Notes: generated by a model not told the origin, from the letters alone. Positions 50,582-60,234 are shown, counted from the first letter of the stretch. The stretch is 64,000 nucleotides of DNA from GCA-003244245 sp050699515 (GCA_050699515.1 JBOHFF010000079.1:1-64000), one strand, 5' to 3'. Numbers and translations: made by a program.

Positions 50582-50668
50582 GACCGGAGGCTACCGTGGG
50601 CGCTGCTGACGTGAGAGTGCTGACCGTCGACATGCCGCTTGCCAGCCACGACACATCGAGGAGATGGG

Positions 50669-52204
50669 ATGCGCATTACCGGGCTCGGGCACGCAGGGTT
50701 GTACATCGAGACACATGCGGGCAGTGTGCTGTGCGATCCGTGGGTCAACCCGGCGTTTTTCGGGTCATGGTTCCCATTTCCGGACAACAGTGAGCTCGAC
50801 TGGGACACGTTGGGGCGGGCCGACTACCTCTACGTCTCGCACCTGCACCGTGACCATTTCGACGCCGAGCTGCTGCGCCGCTATGTCCGCAAGGAGATCA
50901 CGGTGCTGCTGCCGGAGTACCCGACCGATGAACTGGAGCACGAGCTGGCGGCACTGGGCTTCACCGAGTTCCTGCACACTGAGAGCGGTGTCCCGCTCGA
51001 GCGTGACGGGCTACGCTTCATGATCACCTCGTTGACCGGGCCGAGTGACGGCCCGATCGGGGACTCGGCGCTGTCGCTGGACGATGGCCGCACCGTGCTG
51101 CTGAACCAGAACGACGCGCACCCACTCGACATCGAGGCGCTGCGCGAGTTCGGGGACGTCCATGCCTACTTCACGCAGTTCTCCGGCGCGATCTGGTGGC
51201 CGATGGTCTATGACCTGCCCGCAAGCGCGCAGCGGGAGTTTGCCCGCCGCAAGCGCGCCGGGCAGTCTGATCGGGCGCTGCGCTACATCGACGCCGTCGA
51301 CGCCACGCACGTGTTCCCCAACGCCGGGCCGCCGTGTTTTCTGGACGAGGAGCTGTTCCACCTCAACGGGCACGGTGTCGATGACGAGAGCATTTTCACC
51401 GACCAGGTCGAGTTCCTCGCCGAGCTGCGCGCCGCTCGGCCCGCGGTGTCGGCGCACCTGCTGCTGCCGGGAACCGTCGCCGAGCTCGACGGACCCCTGT
51501 GCTCGCTGACCCACGAGAAGCACACCGGCATCGAGATCAGGCACATCTTCGAGAAGAAGACCGCGTACTTGCGGGAGCAGCAGCGGCGCAAGCAGCCCGC
51601 GCTGGACCGCGAGCGGGACAGCCGCGCCCCGGTGCCCGCGGATCTCCTCGATCAGCTCAAGGCATGGTGGGAGCCGCTGCTCAAGCGCGCCGACAACATC
51701 TGTGCGGGAGTGGGCGGCCCGGTGCACATCGACGCCGGCGAGTCATCGATCGTCGTCGATTTTCCCGCCCGTGAGGTCCGCGATTACGCCGGGGAGAACT
51801 GCCGTTACCGCTTGTCCACCTCGGCAGATCTCATTGCGACGAACGTTGCGCGCCGTGAGGTCGACTGGTCCAACAGTCTGTTCCTGTCGTGCCGGTTCAG
51901 CGCCAGCCGCGTCGGGCAGTACAACGAGTACGTCTACATCTTCTTCAAGTGCCTGTCCGCCGAGCGCATCGACTACGTCGAGAACTGGTACGACGAACGC
52001 AACGATGACGGCCAGGACATCGAGCTGGACGGCTGGCGCATGCAGCGGCGCTGCCCGCACCTACGCGGCGATCTCACCAAGTTCGGCAGCGTCGAGGGTG
52101 GCGTGCTGACCTGCGCGCTGCACGGCTGGCGCTTCGACCTCACAACCGGCCGCTGCCTCACCTCCGCAGGCCACGAGATCCGCGCCACGCGCACCGAGGC
52201 ATGA
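50669..52204 (+). CDS. Metallo-beta-lactamase-fold protein with C-terminal Rieske centre
   Basis: 511 residues from ATG 50669, preceded by GAGGAG. The N-terminal MBL-like domain has the metal motif SHLHRDHFDAE and further FLHTESG and NQNDAHPLD. The C-terminal Rieske site is RRCPHLRGDL with TCALHGWRFD, i.e. C-x-H and C-x2-H. The combination resembles CMP-N-acetylneuraminate hydroxylase-like proteins and related bacterial oxygenase-type fusions. Electron donor and substrate are unknown. Confidence 0.82.
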   Translation: MRITGLGHAGLYIETHAGSVLCDPWVNPAFFGSWFPFPDNSELDWDTLGRADYLYVSHLHRDHFDAELLRRYVRKEITVLLPEYPTDELEHELAALGFTEFLHTESGVPLERDGLRFMITSLTGPSDGPIGDSALSLDDGRTVLLNQNDAHPLDIEALREFGDVHAYFTQFSGAIWWPMVYDLPASAQREFARRKRAGQSDRALRYIDAVDATHVFPNAGPPCFLDEELFHLNGHGVDDESIFTDQVEFLAELRAARPAVSAHLLLPGTVAELDGPLCSLTHEKHTGIEIRHIFEKKTAYLREQQRRKQPALDRERDSRAPVPADLLDQLKAWWEPLLKRADNICAGVGGPVHIDAGESSIVVDFPAREVRDYAGENCRYRLSTSADLIATNVARREVDWSNSLFLSCRFSASRVGQYNEYVYIFFKCLSAERIDYVENWYDERNDDGQDIELDGWRMQRRCPHLRGDLTKFGSVEGGVLTCALHGWRFDLTTGRCLTSAGHEIRATRTEA

Positions 52205-52218
52205 GAAACCAGGTGCTG

Positions 52219-52270
52219 GCACGCATGACCCGCGCAACCGGACGACCCTTCCGGACGAACTGATGCGTGC
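52219..52270. terminator. Nested inverted repeat after the MBL-Rieske gene
   Basis: GCACGCAT (52219-52226) and ATGCGTGC (52263-52270) enclose an inner CCGGA/TCCGG pair. It lies about 15 bases past the stop and marks the edge of the lower-GC island. A terminator is likely; a recombination site is possible. Confidence 0.45.
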
Positions 52271-52375
52271 AGGTCGGGCGATTGAGCTGCGACATCACGG
52301 AGTGCTCAGGTAACGCTGAGGCGGTATGCCTGCGATAGATAAGCATGCGTAGCCCAGGGGCCCGTAATATCCGCG

Positions 52376-53911
52376 ATGCTGCCGAACGACACTTCGGTCG
52401 CGGAGCCCGCAAGAGCAGTCCCCACTATATTCGCAAGCTCGATGCGCATCCAGGACAACCTCGTGGGGGTCAGCGTGAGGCGCGGAAGTAACAACGATTC
52501 GAACGCATACTTGGTCGTGGTCATACCCGGCATCGGTGGCAGCGTTCTGGAATCGCCCACAGGAGATGTCCTCTGGAAGGCGAGTCCGACTGCTGTCGGG
52601 CGCCTCCTGTGGAATCCGGACAGGTTCGCTCGCGACGAGACCGCACGTCCTGTCGGTCTGACCGGGGACTGGGGACTATTACCAGGATACACTGTTCTGC
52701 ACGGCTACCAAGGGCTCCTTAAAGAGATTGGTAAAGCTGTTGGTGTCACCACGGACATCGATATGGGACACCCGGACAATTCGAATCTCGATGCCCGCGT
52801 CGTCGCATTTCCTTACGACTTTCGTCAGAGCATCGTAAAATCCGCCGAAGAACTCGACAGGCAGATAGATAAACGTCTAGCGCATCTAGGATGGAAGGGT
52901 CAACACAACAGAGTCATAATAATAGCGCACTCGATGGGTGGCCTGATCGCTCGTTATTGGGTTACTCAGGGCAACTGGAGATCTTGTCGTGCGATCATCA
53001 CGCTGGGCACACCACATCGCGGTGCTCCCAAGGCGTTGGATTATCTCGTCAACGGACCGCCGTGGTGGATTCCCGGCCGCCGTGAGCTGCTGCGAGACCT
53101 CCTCCGAGATTGGCCGTCAGTGTACGAGCTCGTACCGAGGTACCGGTCTGTTGAAGATATGCGCTCACAAAAAAACAGCGATACCCAGAGCCCGAAATTG
53201 TACCCCAAGGACTTGTCCCTGCCCGGGCTGCAGAACGAAATCGCCGCAGCATTCACAGTGCATCAGCACATCGAAGACGCATGGGAACGGAATGCTGTAG
53301 AGACCCACTGCATTGCCTACGTTGGCCGTGGCCATGGGACGCTGCTGAAGGCGTCTTGGGATGGGAAGCGACTCATCTCCAGCAAGAAACTACCGACCTG
53401 GCTATCAAAGGATCACGAGACGCGCGGCGATGGGACTGTTCCTGTGATGTCGGCCACTCCGATCGAGCAGAGGAACTACGCTGAGCATAAGTTTCTTACT
53501 GAGCGCCATAGCAATATGGTGACCGCACGTGAGTGCATCTCTAATCTTAGTGATCTTCTTGAAGAGATGCCGGATACGACCGGTGACGTACGGGAGAACT
53601 TGCCCCTAATGATCGGCCTCGATCTAGAGGATTCATATCTGCGTGGCTATCCAGTTGACATCCAGGCTTGGCTTACGCCCCGCCGGCTTATGACCCCAGG
53701 GTTATCGTTGGCTTTTAAGCTAATCCGCAATGGAAAGTTTGCGCGCGAGGGTTTGCTCGACCGTGATGACGTCGGCGTCTGGTCGACAACGTTCACTGAT
53801 CTCGCGGCGGGCACTTACGAGGTAACCGTGAACGCAGTACCCCGCGACAGATTTCAACTGTCAAATTCGGAATGCTTCTTCGTCCTTGATGGGTCAAGGG
53901 CAAGAGCGTGA
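52376..53911 (+). CDS. Lipase-like alpha/beta hydrolase (LCAT/PGAP1-type)
   Basis: A 511-residue protein. The hydrolase core starts YLVVVIPGIGGSVLESPTG with an oxyanion region, has the nucleophile elbow AHSMGGLIARYW (Ser186), then Asp352 in RGDGTVPV and His378 in LTERHSNM, a complete Ser-Asp-His triad. The ~90 C-terminal residues form a beta-rich domain (WSTTFTDLAAGTYEVTVNAV). GC is lower than in the flanks. It is followed 27 bases later by an unrecognised gene, then a convergent CHAT gene. No signal peptide, so it is probably intracellular. An effector role is inferred, not shown. Confidence 0.75.
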   Translation: MLPNDTSVAEPARAVPTIFASSMRIQDNLVGVSVRRGSNNDSNAYLVVVIPGIGGSVLESPTGDVLWKASPTAVGRLLWNPDRFARDETARPVGLTGDWGLLPGYTVLHGYQGLLKEIGKAVGVTTDIDMGHPDNSNLDARVVAFPYDFRQSIVKSAEELDRQIDKRLAHLGWKGQHNRVIIIAHSMGGLIARYWVTQGNWRSCRAIITLGTPHRGAPKALDYLVNGPPWWIPGRRELLRDLLRDWPSVYELVPRYRSVEDMRSQKNSDTQSPKLYPKDLSLPGLQNEIAAAFTVHQHIEDAWERNAVETHCIAYVGRGHGTLLKASWDGKRLISSKKLPTWLSKDHETRGDGTVPVMSATPIEQRNYAEHKFLTERHSNMVTARECISNLSDLLEEMPDTTGDVRENLPLMIGLDLEDSYLRGYPVDIQAWLTPRRLMTPGLSLAFKLIRNGKFAREGLLDRDDVGVWSTTFTDLAAGTYEVTVNAVPRDRFQLSNSECFFVLDGSRARA

Positions 53912-53938
53912 CCTGTCACGATCGCTAAGGAAATCAAA

Positions 53939-55285
53939 ATGATGACTGAGCAGCAGCTCCGTGAAAGCTGCGTGGCTGTGCGGACGGGCAAGATGCAGGT
54001 CAACGAAATGCTGATCGCCGATGTCGAGTTGGACGTGGGCAGGTATCGGAACGTTCGGGATTGTGACCCAACCCAGTTACCTCCGGATGACCTCACAATG
54101 CCACTCTGGTTGATGGGCTGGCTCATCTACGAGGCGTCCTGGATCCTGCTGCGGCGCATCTCCCCGGCTTTCGAATTACTCGGCGGCGAGCAACAGGCGG
54201 AGAGCGAGGCGGCTATCGCACTCATCGTAAGGCTGGCCGACGCCACACGTCGGCTGCCCTGGCCTGAGTTGGCTCCTCGTGCATTGGGAGCCATCCGAGC
54301 ACAGGCGCTGGCATCGTCAAAGCGAGATACAGAACGCGGGTACGACGACGCTTGGGTCTTGCACCGTGAGTGTCGTGCCAAGTACCTCAGCTACAAGGAA
54401 AGCCTTACCGGTGCTGATCCACGATATCTGCTCGCGCTCGACGAGACACTCATCCAGCTCACACTCGCCGAAACCGGCACGGCCTGCCGTACCGCTGAAA
54501 ACGTCATCGGTCGCTGGTCAGAGGGAATCGGCAATCAACTGTGGAGGGCACAGGACGAGGCGCCCTGGATACAGCGGATGTTTCGGGAGTTGTGCGATGG
54601 AGCAGCGGGTGGGGAGGAAATGCTCGACCTGGTAGCCAGGATCGAACGCAAGAATGGCCTCGTGCGTAAAGTGGACGAGGAACGGTTCGCATTGGTGACG
54701 GCGTACCGAAATCCGGGAATCATGACGGCACGCGCCTTGCTCCTGCTTGTGCCGATGTGTACCGAGATGGAGAAATTGTCCCGGCGCCCTCCAGGAAAAA
54801 ACGAGTCCTGGGATGAGGCCCGAGAGGACCTCCTCATTCGTTTCGAACACGCGTATTGTGCCATCGAGCGGTCGGCCGAGAATGCCGAGGGAAAATCTTG
54901 GCCATTGATAGCGGACCACAAACGCTCGGTCGTCCAGCTCCGCCTCAATTTGGCCCTGCTTGCCCCGGGACGTTCGCTGCCGTCGAAGCTCACGTTCGAT
55001 CCCTGCCTGGACATGGATCCGCTCGACTACCGGGCGGTCGAAGCACTGTCGCGCTGGCTCGCTGAACCTGTCGATGGCAAACGGCGGGGGGACGCCAACG
55101 CGATCGGCAGTGCCACGATGCCGAGTTATATTCGAGCAGTCGAGGCGTGCCGAGCCAAGTTGGGCGCGGACGATGGATACCGGCAGTGGCGAAGCCAATG
55201 GTTCGAGCTCGACAGGTACTCTGATGATCCTGGGCGCCGTACCCGTGTCGAGCAGGCCCTGGGTCTTTGCCGTGGCGGGCGATGA
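53939..55285 (+). CDS. All-helical protein of unknown family
   Basis: A 448-residue protein, highly helical, with no P-loop or catalytic motif that I recognise. It contains TMPLWLMGWLIYEASWILLR near residue 60 (Trp-rich) and then many Arg/Glu/Leu amphipathic stretches. It follows the lipase-like gene by 27 bases and its stop codon directly abuts that of the convergent CHAT gene (55285/55286). It may be a partner or regulator in that locus. Confidence 0.65.
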   Translation: MMTEQQLRESCVAVRTGKMQVNEMLIADVELDVGRYRNVRDCDPTQLPPDDLTMPLWLMGWLIYEASWILLRRISPAFELLGGEQQAESEAAIALIVRLADATRRLPWPELAPRALGAIRAQALASSKRDTERGYDDAWVLHRECRAKYLSYKESLTGADPRYLLALDETLIQLTLAETGTACRTAENVIGRWSEGIGNQLWRAQDEAPWIQRMFRELCDGAAGGEEMLDLVARIERKNGLVRKVDEERFALVTAYRNPGIMTARALLLLVPMCTEMEKLSRRPPGKNESWDEAREDLLIRFEHAYCAIERSAENAEGKSWPLIADHKRSVVQLRLNLALLAPGRSLPSKLTFDPCLDMDPLDYRAVEALSRWLAEPVDGKRRGDANAIGSATMPSYIRAVEACRAKLGADDGYRQWRSQWFELDRYSDDPGRRTRVEQALGLCRGGR

Positions 55286-57616
55286 CTAGCGAACGAAAGC
55301 ACTGAGGAGTCCCCAGTCATACACATCCCAACCCTCTCTGAGTAACTTGCACTGCGCGTCTCTCAGGGCTACACTGAGCCGCGCGCCTTGGTGGACGCTA
55401 TCTACTATGGCAGCGGCGATCACCCCGGTCCCCTTGTCGGAGATCGATTGAATGCCTGCCACGACGCACTGGGCGCCACCAGCAAGGAGCGCAGTGGGGA
55501 AGCCAAAAGGTTCGGCCTCCCGGAGGTTGTCCACCTTGCCGACGTGACACGCGGCCAGCAGGACCGAAGTCGGCCACCGGATTCCGAGCGCATGCCCAGC
55601 TGTGAGCCTCTCGGGCAGCTCGATTTCTTGCGCAAGCCCGATGCCGCTACCGTGTGCCGCGACATGTACAAATCCGTACTTCGAGTTCTTGTCGTCTAGG
55701 GCTGAGGCCAGGTTTCCGAGCACCTCGATAACGTTGCGATGTGGTCCCAGATCGCAACGGCTTAACGGCACTTGTCCATGGCTGTCTTCATAATGGTCGA
55801 TGCTGAGACCCCATGCTTCGCGCTCGTGTTCGACGTTGACCCCGTGTGGCGGTGCGACGAGGCGGACGAGCGCAGGGCCACGAACCGGAGGAATAGTCGC
55901 ATGAGACAGACACGTCAACGCCGGTGTTTGCGTGATGACTGCACGCTCGATCAGACGAGTGCTAGAACCGTCGATCTCGAGCGCCGGCCACGGGACGAAG
56001 CACAAGTCAGAATGTGGGGAGATGAGCAGATCGATCGGCTCGTTTGAAGGTGTCGTAGCGAGTTGATCGAGCAGAGATATTGGGAGTAGCTCCTGTGCAA
56101 GCCCGTGCCAGATTTGCTCGAGTTCGAGTGTTCTGGCAGCGAGCTTACTGACCAGCGCCGAACGCCCGTCATGTCCGTGAAAGAATGCTTGGAAGGCCGG
56201 CCCCAGTGGCAAAAGGCCGAACTCGATAGAGCCGTCTGGCCAGATCAGTGTGCGAAACCAGTTGGTTTCGTGCGTTGTTGTCTCTGGTAGCGCGACGAAA
56301 TCGACCACGCATCGGGCACCCACGGACTCGACCACAGGTTCCACGTCGGTCGGCTCGGGGAGAACGAAGTCCGCAAGCAATGGGGTGACAGCATCTTCTA
56401 GTTCGGCTCGCAGCCTTTCCAAGTTGAGATAGATTCTCTGCTGCTCATCATCATTCGTGAAGTTCGTATATTCGAGCTGATCTTCGCACACGACGATTTC
56501 GTCCACCAGCACGCTCAGGTGGTTGTTCATTAGGAAACGATTGGCTCTCATGAGGCTGGCGAAGCCGGTCTGCTTCGCCGACAGGGCAACCCTGAGCCCG
56601 AGCCGGGCAGCCTCGGGATTCCCCGACATCCTCGATACCAACAGAGCAATGTCACCATAAATTCGCTGGAACACGAGCGAGAGCGGACTGCGCGAACGCG
56701 CGACCACGCGCCAGCGGCCGCGAATTAACTCGACGAGTGACACGGCTTGGGTGATGAGATCGAGCGCCCGCCCAGTGGTTGCTTCGCTCATCTCTCTCAT
56801 CGTCAGAAATTCGATGAACGCTAACGTCAAGGATAATATTTGTATATCGTGTTGGGTCTCCCTGCTGCGCGTTTCCGGGAGGTAGGCAAGCGCGGCCTTG
56901 AGATACCTCTCGGTTTCACTGGCATCTCCCTCTGCGAAAGCTGCGAGTGCGCGCGCGAACTCGTAACGATTTCGCGTGGGCCATACTGCTGCCCGGGATG
57001 AGGCCCAATGCCCCTCGGACTCGTTCAACGCTGCCATCGCCTGAGACGACTCGGAAAGCGCAAGCTTGCAAGCAGATACCTCGAACTCGAAGTGTCCACG
57101 ATGGGGCTCCGCACCCGTACCATAGAAATATTCATCTGGCTGCCAAGCCAGGCGCAATGCGTCCAACGGCTTCCCGGCGAGGCGAAGGTTGCGTACCGCA
57201 TGGTAGGTCGTTAACACTCCAAGTGTAAGATCTTCATGATTCAGAGTGAGAGAACGCTGCCGCTGCCTAATTGCAGAAAGTTCTTCGAGAGCTTGTCTGT
57301 AGAGAGCAACGGAGTCGTGCTCGGGCGAGATACGGATATCGGTAAGCTCGCAGAATCGGACGATTGCCCCCGCATACGCCAGATGCTGCCCACGGATCGC
57401 CCAACTCTCGGACTCGTCGGCACCCTGCAGGTGTCGCCGAAGCGCGAGGTCGAAAAGCTCGGGCTCAGTAAACATGGCGTGACCGAGGCGATCGTTTTGC
57501 CGGACGATCCCGACCGCGTCCTCTGCGTCGTAGGCAACTTGGAGAAGGTCGTCGCGGGCGAGTACTCGCTCGGCCGCTGCCTTGAAAGCGTCCGATTGGG
57601 ATGTCACGAGGTGCAC
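55286..57616 (-). CDS. CHAT-domain caspase-like protease with helical-repeat N-terminus
   Basis: A 776-residue protein. The last ~220 residues form a CHAT domain with the predicted dyad His655 (FVHVAAHGSG) and Cys690 (VLLAACHVGKVD), in the order and spacing of caspase/separase-like peptidases, plus GGAQCVVAGIQSISDKGT. The first ~550 residues are helical, TPR-like in places (ALRRHLQGADESESWAIRGQ), and may be the sensor. The GTG at 57616 was taken as start; GTG at 57607 is as good. Bacterial CHAT proteases cut partner proteins to trigger effectors in several defence systems. Confidence 0.8.
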   Translation of the reverse strand: MHLVTSQSDAFKAAAERVLARDDLLQVAYDAEDAVGIVRQNDRLGHAMFTEPELFDLALRRHLQGADESESWAIRGQHLAYAGAIVRFCELTDIRISPEHDSVALYRQALEELSAIRQRQRSLTLNHEDLTLGVLTTYHAVRNLRLAGKPLDALRLAWQPDEYFYGTGAEPHRGHFEFEVSACKLALSESSQAMAALNESEGHWASSRAAVWPTRNRYEFARALAAFAEGDASETERYLKAALAYLPETRSRETQHDIQILSLTLAFIEFLTMREMSEATTGRALDLITQAVSLVELIRGRWRVVARSRSPLSLVFQRIYGDIALLVSRMSGNPEAARLGLRVALSAKQTGFASLMRANRFLMNNHLSVLVDEIVVCEDQLEYTNFTNDDEQQRIYLNLERLRAELEDAVTPLLADFVLPEPTDVEPVVESVGARCVVDFVALPETTTHETNWFRTLIWPDGSIEFGLLPLGPAFQAFFHGHDGRSALVSKLAARTLELEQIWHGLAQELLPISLLDQLATTPSNEPIDLLISPHSDLCFVPWPALEIDGSSTRLIERAVITQTPALTCLSHATIPPVRGPALVRLVAPPHGVNVEHEREAWGLSIDHYEDSHGQVPLSRCDLGPHRNVIEVLGNLASALDDKNSKYGFVHVAAHGSGIGLAQEIELPERLTAGHALGIRWPTSVLLAACHVGKVDNLREAEPFGFPTALLAGGAQCVVAGIQSISDKGTGVIAAAIVDSVHQGARLSVALRDAQCKLLREGWDVYDWGLLSAFVR

Positions 57617-58153
57617 CGGGCGCCACGGGTTGTTCCCTGAACAAGGTGGTACGCATCCGATCGCAATTCTGTCCTCCGCCGGTCGCGGTGCGCGTTGTCA
57701 GCGCCATGGTACCGACGAGGTCCGCCCGCTGCTGACACCTGGGATGGCACCGGTTGTGGAAACGAGTGGACGGCTCCTAGTGGCGAGCTAGACTCGGCCC
57801 AATGTGTGGCATGCCGGCCGCCGAGCCGAACACTCCGATCGCTGAACGTGGCGGAGATCCTCTTCGGGGCTTCATCGACGGCTGGAGCGACCGCTGCCAC
57901 TCCTTTCCCAGGGCCAGGATCGCCAACGAGATCCTCGAACACGCTGCCACCGTGGGGTGGACTGCTAGCACTCCGCCCACGCGCGTGGCTGCGCGCCCGA
58001 CGGTCTCTCTACACCTACACTGCGTTGGCACTCATCACCACGGTGACTGCGCGAACCGCTCGCTCTATTGCGCCCGGTGTTCCCCGGGTAGAATGGCCCC
58101 GGGTAGAATGGCCCCGGGTAGAATGGCAGGGACTCGAAGGAGATGTATCGATA
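57617..58153. other. Long intergenic region with no convincing gene
   Basis: A 537-base gap between the divergent CHAT gene and the hydrolase gene. Open frames here have odd composition. It holds the tandem repeat at 58086-58130 and must contain promoters for both directions. Confidence 0.4.
58086..58130 (+). repeat. Three 15-bp tandem repeats, each with a -10-like TAGAAT
   Basis: GGGTAGAATGGCCCC is repeated at 58086, 58101 and 58116 (the third differs at its end). Each unit holds TAGAAT, a good sigma-70 -10 box. The array ends 23 bases before the hydrolase ATG, just upstream of its AAGGAG, so it is placed as a multi-start promoter. Confidence 0.6.
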
Positions 58154-58918
58154 ATGACCAGAGTTCTAATGTTGCACGGTTGGGACTGGGAGAAATATCC
58201 GGTATTCAATCCTAAGAATCAGTGGCAAAATCGGCAAGAGCTGTTGACTGAACTGCAGAAACACTATGAAGTCGATTATCCGAGCTTGCCGGGATTCAGT
58301 CGTGACGACAAGTATCGCACGGGGTATTGGACACTTGATGATTACGCGAATTGGCTTCAAGAGAAGATCGTCAAACAATGTTACGATGCCATTATCGGTT
58401 ACTCTTTTGGATGTGCGGTAGCGACTCGCTGGCAGTATCTTCACCGAAATACTTCAGTGCCATTGGTGCTCCTGTCTCCCGCAATCGCCAGGGCCTATGA
58501 CAGATCCCCGAACAAAATTCTCACCACTGCTGCTAGCGTATTGAAGCGCCTCCCGACGAAGCGTCTGATTTTTTTTCTGCGAAAGCTGTACCTGACTCGC
58601 GTGATCAAGAACCCCCACGTGATACACGGCACACCGTTTCTGCGGGTGACATATTCTAATATTGTTTCCGTAGACCTATCCGGCGAGCTTGCTCGACTGA
58701 TCGACACTAATTATGCGATCACCTGCGTGTTTGGGAGTGACGATACTGCTACGCCACCGGAGATTCTGTTTTCACGGGTGCCCGCAGCGCAGCCTTTATC
58801 GCTCGTAATCTCAGCTGGCGGTCATGATATTGGCAGTACCCATCCACGGGAACTGGTGAGCCATGTTGTCGATTTTCTGAATCGCCTGGACTTGAATCAC
58901 CTGAAAGTATCACAGTGA
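58154..58918 (+). CDS. Small alpha/beta hydrolase
   Basis: 254 residues from ATG 58154, 11 bases after AAGGAG. It begins TRVLMLHGWDWEKYP, has the nucleophile elbow GYSFGCA (Ser84), an acidic segment FGSDDTATPPE and the catalytic His in SAGGHDIGSTHP. The lid region is hydrophobic and Arg/Lys-rich (RLPTKRLIFFLRKLYLTRVI). Low GC and ATA/AAT codons differ from the window. It overlaps the Mur-ligase-like gene by four bases (GTGA), so they form an operon. Confidence 0.78.
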   Translation: MTRVLMLHGWDWEKYPVFNPKNQWQNRQELLTELQKHYEVDYPSLPGFSRDDKYRTGYWTLDDYANWLQEKIVKQCYDAIIGYSFGCAVATRWQYLHRNTSVPLVLLSPAIARAYDRSPNKILTTAASVLKRLPTKRLIFFLRKLYLTRVIKNPHVIHGTPFLRVTYSNIVSVDLSGELARLIDTNYAITCVFGSDDTATPPEILFSRVPAAQPLSLVISAGGHDIGSTHPRELVSHVVDFLNRLDLNHLKVSQ

Positions 58919-60234
58919 GAATAACGACTGAAGACATTTTTTCGGTAGAGCCTTCAGCTGAGATTCGCTGCAGCGAACGTGATTTTGACTATGTAGACAT
59001 CCTTGGGTTTTCGTCTAAACCTGATATCGTAGCCTACTCAAAAGTATTGTGGTGTGTCACAAAGTCTACGACGCGGGAGGACCTGTCCTGGTACGGTGCC
59101 CCGTTTGATAGATCCGCGAAGGTGGCAGAGGTAAGCTCGAAACACCGCAATTGGGTAATTCTTACTGATAGTAGTCAGGTGGCGGATACGGTGGCGGACC
59201 GCTGCATACTCGTTCCGCACGTGGCGAATTTCTTGGAGCGATTACATCATCATGTAATTACGGTTGCGGCGCCCACCGTCGTGGGGGTTACTGGATCCGT
59301 TGGCAAGACAACTTGCGTTGCTCTCTTCGAAGACATTCTTTCCCAATATGGGAAGACTTTGCGTATTTATGCGAAACGCATCACGCCTTTAAGTTTGTTT
59401 GAAATGGTGATCAATCAGCTCGAGGTAGAGCATCAGTATATTGTCATGGAATATGCGATGTTCCACACATGGCACATCGCGGAATTGGCACGTCTACTTG
59501 AGCCTACAATCGGCGTCCTGTTAAACGTCGGCACTGAGCACGTGGGGATCGATGGCATTCGAGATTCTCGGGACATCCTCATCTCAAAGAAGAGGCTTCT
59601 TGAGCGGGCTACCTACGCATTTGTCGAACAAGGGGTCGCTCATCAGTTCGATGAAGACTTGCAAGGGATTCCGGTATTTGACTGGCGAGATTTCGTCCAA
59701 CCGTGCGGTTTTGATGTTGAGCCATTTGTGAGATCGCAACTACAGTATGTTCAGATTGGGGCGGCGCTGTCGACAAAGAAAGTGTTGATCGGTCCGGTGA
59801 CTTCAGCCGACATCGCTGTAATAAATAATTTTGAACCCAAAGAAAATCGACTGCGAAAAATTGAGTGTAAACGTCATTCGATTTTCTTCGATGGCGAAGT
59901 CACGGTTCCGGTCAGGTTGAAGGCCATGGGCGATACGATGTACTCATCACGAGTCTTGGCGGTGCACGCGGTCTCCGATGACGACGAATATTTTGATCTA
60001 GACATGGCACTCCAAAAAGATTGTCTACGCTCAGCGCTGCAGCAGTTCGACTCGATCTATGTATCGCGAGCCGTAGATGAGCGGTTCTGTTCGTTCGTCG
60101 AACGTTGCTCACCCGATGCAGTACTGTACGACGGTCAGATTCCAAGCCTCCCGCCGGAGGTGACACTGTTCGTCCACTGGGGTGGCTACTGGCGAACACA
60201 TAGTGATGAATCAGCCATCCTCGACATCTTCTAG
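58915..60234 (+). CDS. Divergent Mur-ligase-family protein
   Basis: A 439-residue protein. The ATP loop VVGVTGSVGKTT lies at ~123-133, then the Mur-ligase central-domain pattern VMEYAMFHTWHIAELARLLE, LLNVGTEHVGIDGI and ISKKRLLE (the lysine region carbamylated in many Mur ligases). The C-terminal part is unlike MurC-F; no clear third-domain hallmark is present. Length is near that of MurF/MurT. It would join an amino or carboxyl group to an acid with ATP. It is the second gene after the alpha/beta hydrolase and ends at an IS remnant. Low GC supports transfer. Confidence 0.72.
   Translation: MRITTEDIFSVEPSAEIRCSERDFDYVDILGFSSKPDIVAYSKVLWCVTKSTTREDLSWYGAPFDRSAKVAEVSSKHRNWVILTDSSQVADTVADRCILVPHVANFLERLHHHVITVAAPTVVGVTGSVGKTTCVALFEDILSQYGKTLRIYAKRITPLSLFEMVINQLEVEHQYIVMEYAMFHTWHIAELARLLEPTIGVLLNVGTEHVGIDGIRDSRDILISKKRLLERATYAFVEQGVAHQFDEDLQGIPVFDWRDFVQPCGFDVEPFVRSQLQYVQIGAALSTKKVLIGPVTSADIAVINNFEPKENRLRKIECKRHSIFFDGEVTVPVRLKAMGDTMYSSRVLAVHAVSDDDEYFDLDMALQKDCLRSALQQFDSIYVSRAVDERFCSFVERCSPDAVLYDGQIPSLPPEVTLFVHWGGYWRTHSDESAILDIF

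Noticed and set aside
57802..58215. A 137-residue plus-strand frame before the small hydrolase
   Set aside because: It overlaps the tandem repeat and the hydrolase start in another frame, and has a composition unlike a folded protein.
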